This document shows, one piece after another, positions 63,856 through 64,000 of a DNA stretch of 64,000 nt (position 1 is its first letter; the number at the start of each line of letters is the position of its first letter). The notes below the pieces were generated by a model. That model worked only from the letters and a program-made list of their open reading frames with translations. It was not told the origin of the DNA and did no database searches. The stretch lies in contig KZ111154.1 in NCBI GenBank assembly GCA_002077045.2, forward strand, positions 306,748 to 370,747. The letters are read 5' to 3'. Origin of the DNA: Rachicladosporium sp. CCFEE 5018. Taxonomy: Eukaryota > Ascomycota > Dothideomycetes > Cladosporiales > Cladosporiaceae. Both the position numbers and the translations under genes were made by a program.

Positions 63856-64000
63856 TCGGGATCCTAGCGGGAGTCTTGGTGGCGTTACTACTATGATCTA
63901 GCCGGCGAATGTTGTGCGTGCTACCGGTGAGGCACGTTGTTTGTCGATAGTGATGAAATGTAAGATACTGTTCGGTGACTGGTGACTACATCTTCCTCGT

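Larger units (their letters stand above)
53845..64000. repeat. Direct duplication set 1, copy 2 (pairs with about 4565-14793)
   Basis: Gene order MPS1, TMA22, CGR1, ORT1, RAD17 repeats that of 4565-14793 about 49.2 kb away. By-eye identity is about 99% in 53845-57143, about 80-90% in 57144-61130 and about 98-100% in 61130-64000. The last 1067 bases show no difference at all, and both copies stop at the same base (14793 and 64000). Confidence 0.85.

Noticed and set aside
1..64000. Transposons, CRISPR arrays, prophage or biosynthetic cluster
   Set aside because: No transposase, reverse transcriptase, terminal repeats, spaced repeats, or PKS/NRPS-type genes were seen; all large repeats are duplicated host genes.

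Overview
The window is nuclear DNA of a filamentous or yeast-like ascomycete. Short introns (about 50-65 nt, one of 321 nt) with GT..AG borders, the gene families present (Mps1, Tma22, Cgr1, ornithine carrier, Rad17, Tpc1, Sec10, S28 peptidase, tannase-type feruloyl esterase) and the weak GC bias point to Dothideomycetes. The heavy duplication recalls the duplicated genomes of black fungi such as Hortaea or Friedmanniomyces; that placement is inference, not shown by the sequence. I saw no transposon, tRNA, rRNA or CRISPR array.

The layout is dominated by two sets of direct duplicates. Set 1: a block at 1-14793 (giant DUF6606/DUF3638 gene, small membrane protein, MPS1, TMA22, CGR1, ORT1, RAD17) recurs in the same order at about 44316-64000. 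Set 2: a block at 17981-26172 (SMP-30-like protein 3' half, MGTRHLIC-family protein, TPC1, gamma-butyrobetaine dioxygenase-like gene, feruloyl esterase 5' half) recurs immediately at 26193-33974. Single-copy genes in the window are a DUF7918-like gene (cut by a gap) at 14894-15813 and, between 35.9 and 43.9 kb, a multipass membrane protein, an S28 serine peptidase, exocyst SEC10 and a degenerate SDR.

Two runs of N (14794-14893 and 26173-26192) fall at edges of the duplicates. The first starts at the base matching the last base of the window, and the second glues the 5' half of a feruloyl esterase to the 3' half of an SMP-30 gene. The scaffold may therefore mix two homeologous (or haplotypic) contigs. 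Whether the copies are true tandem repeats or misjoined homeologs is the main open question.

Set 1 is a mosaic. Stretches of about 98-100% identity (about 4565-7860 and 11916-14793) alternate with stretches nearer 80-90%, and the flanking DUF6606 genes are only about 70% alike by eye, a pattern expected from gene conversion. Each copy carries different damage: an in-frame stop in the membrane-protein gene of copy 1, an in-frame stop in RAD17 of copy 2, lesions in both DUF6606 genes, and a single-gene inversion of TMA22.

Functionally the genes are mostly housekeeping: spindle checkpoint (MPS1), DNA damage checkpoint (RAD17), translation re-initiation/recycling (TMA22), 60S biogenesis (CGR1), mitochondrial transport (ORT1, TPC1), carnitine-type metabolism (dioxygenase) and exocytosis (SEC10). 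Secreted hydrolases (feruloyl esterase, S28 peptidase, SMP-30-like protein) suggest a plant-matter or saprotrophic component. No defence, mobile or biosynthetic system is evident.
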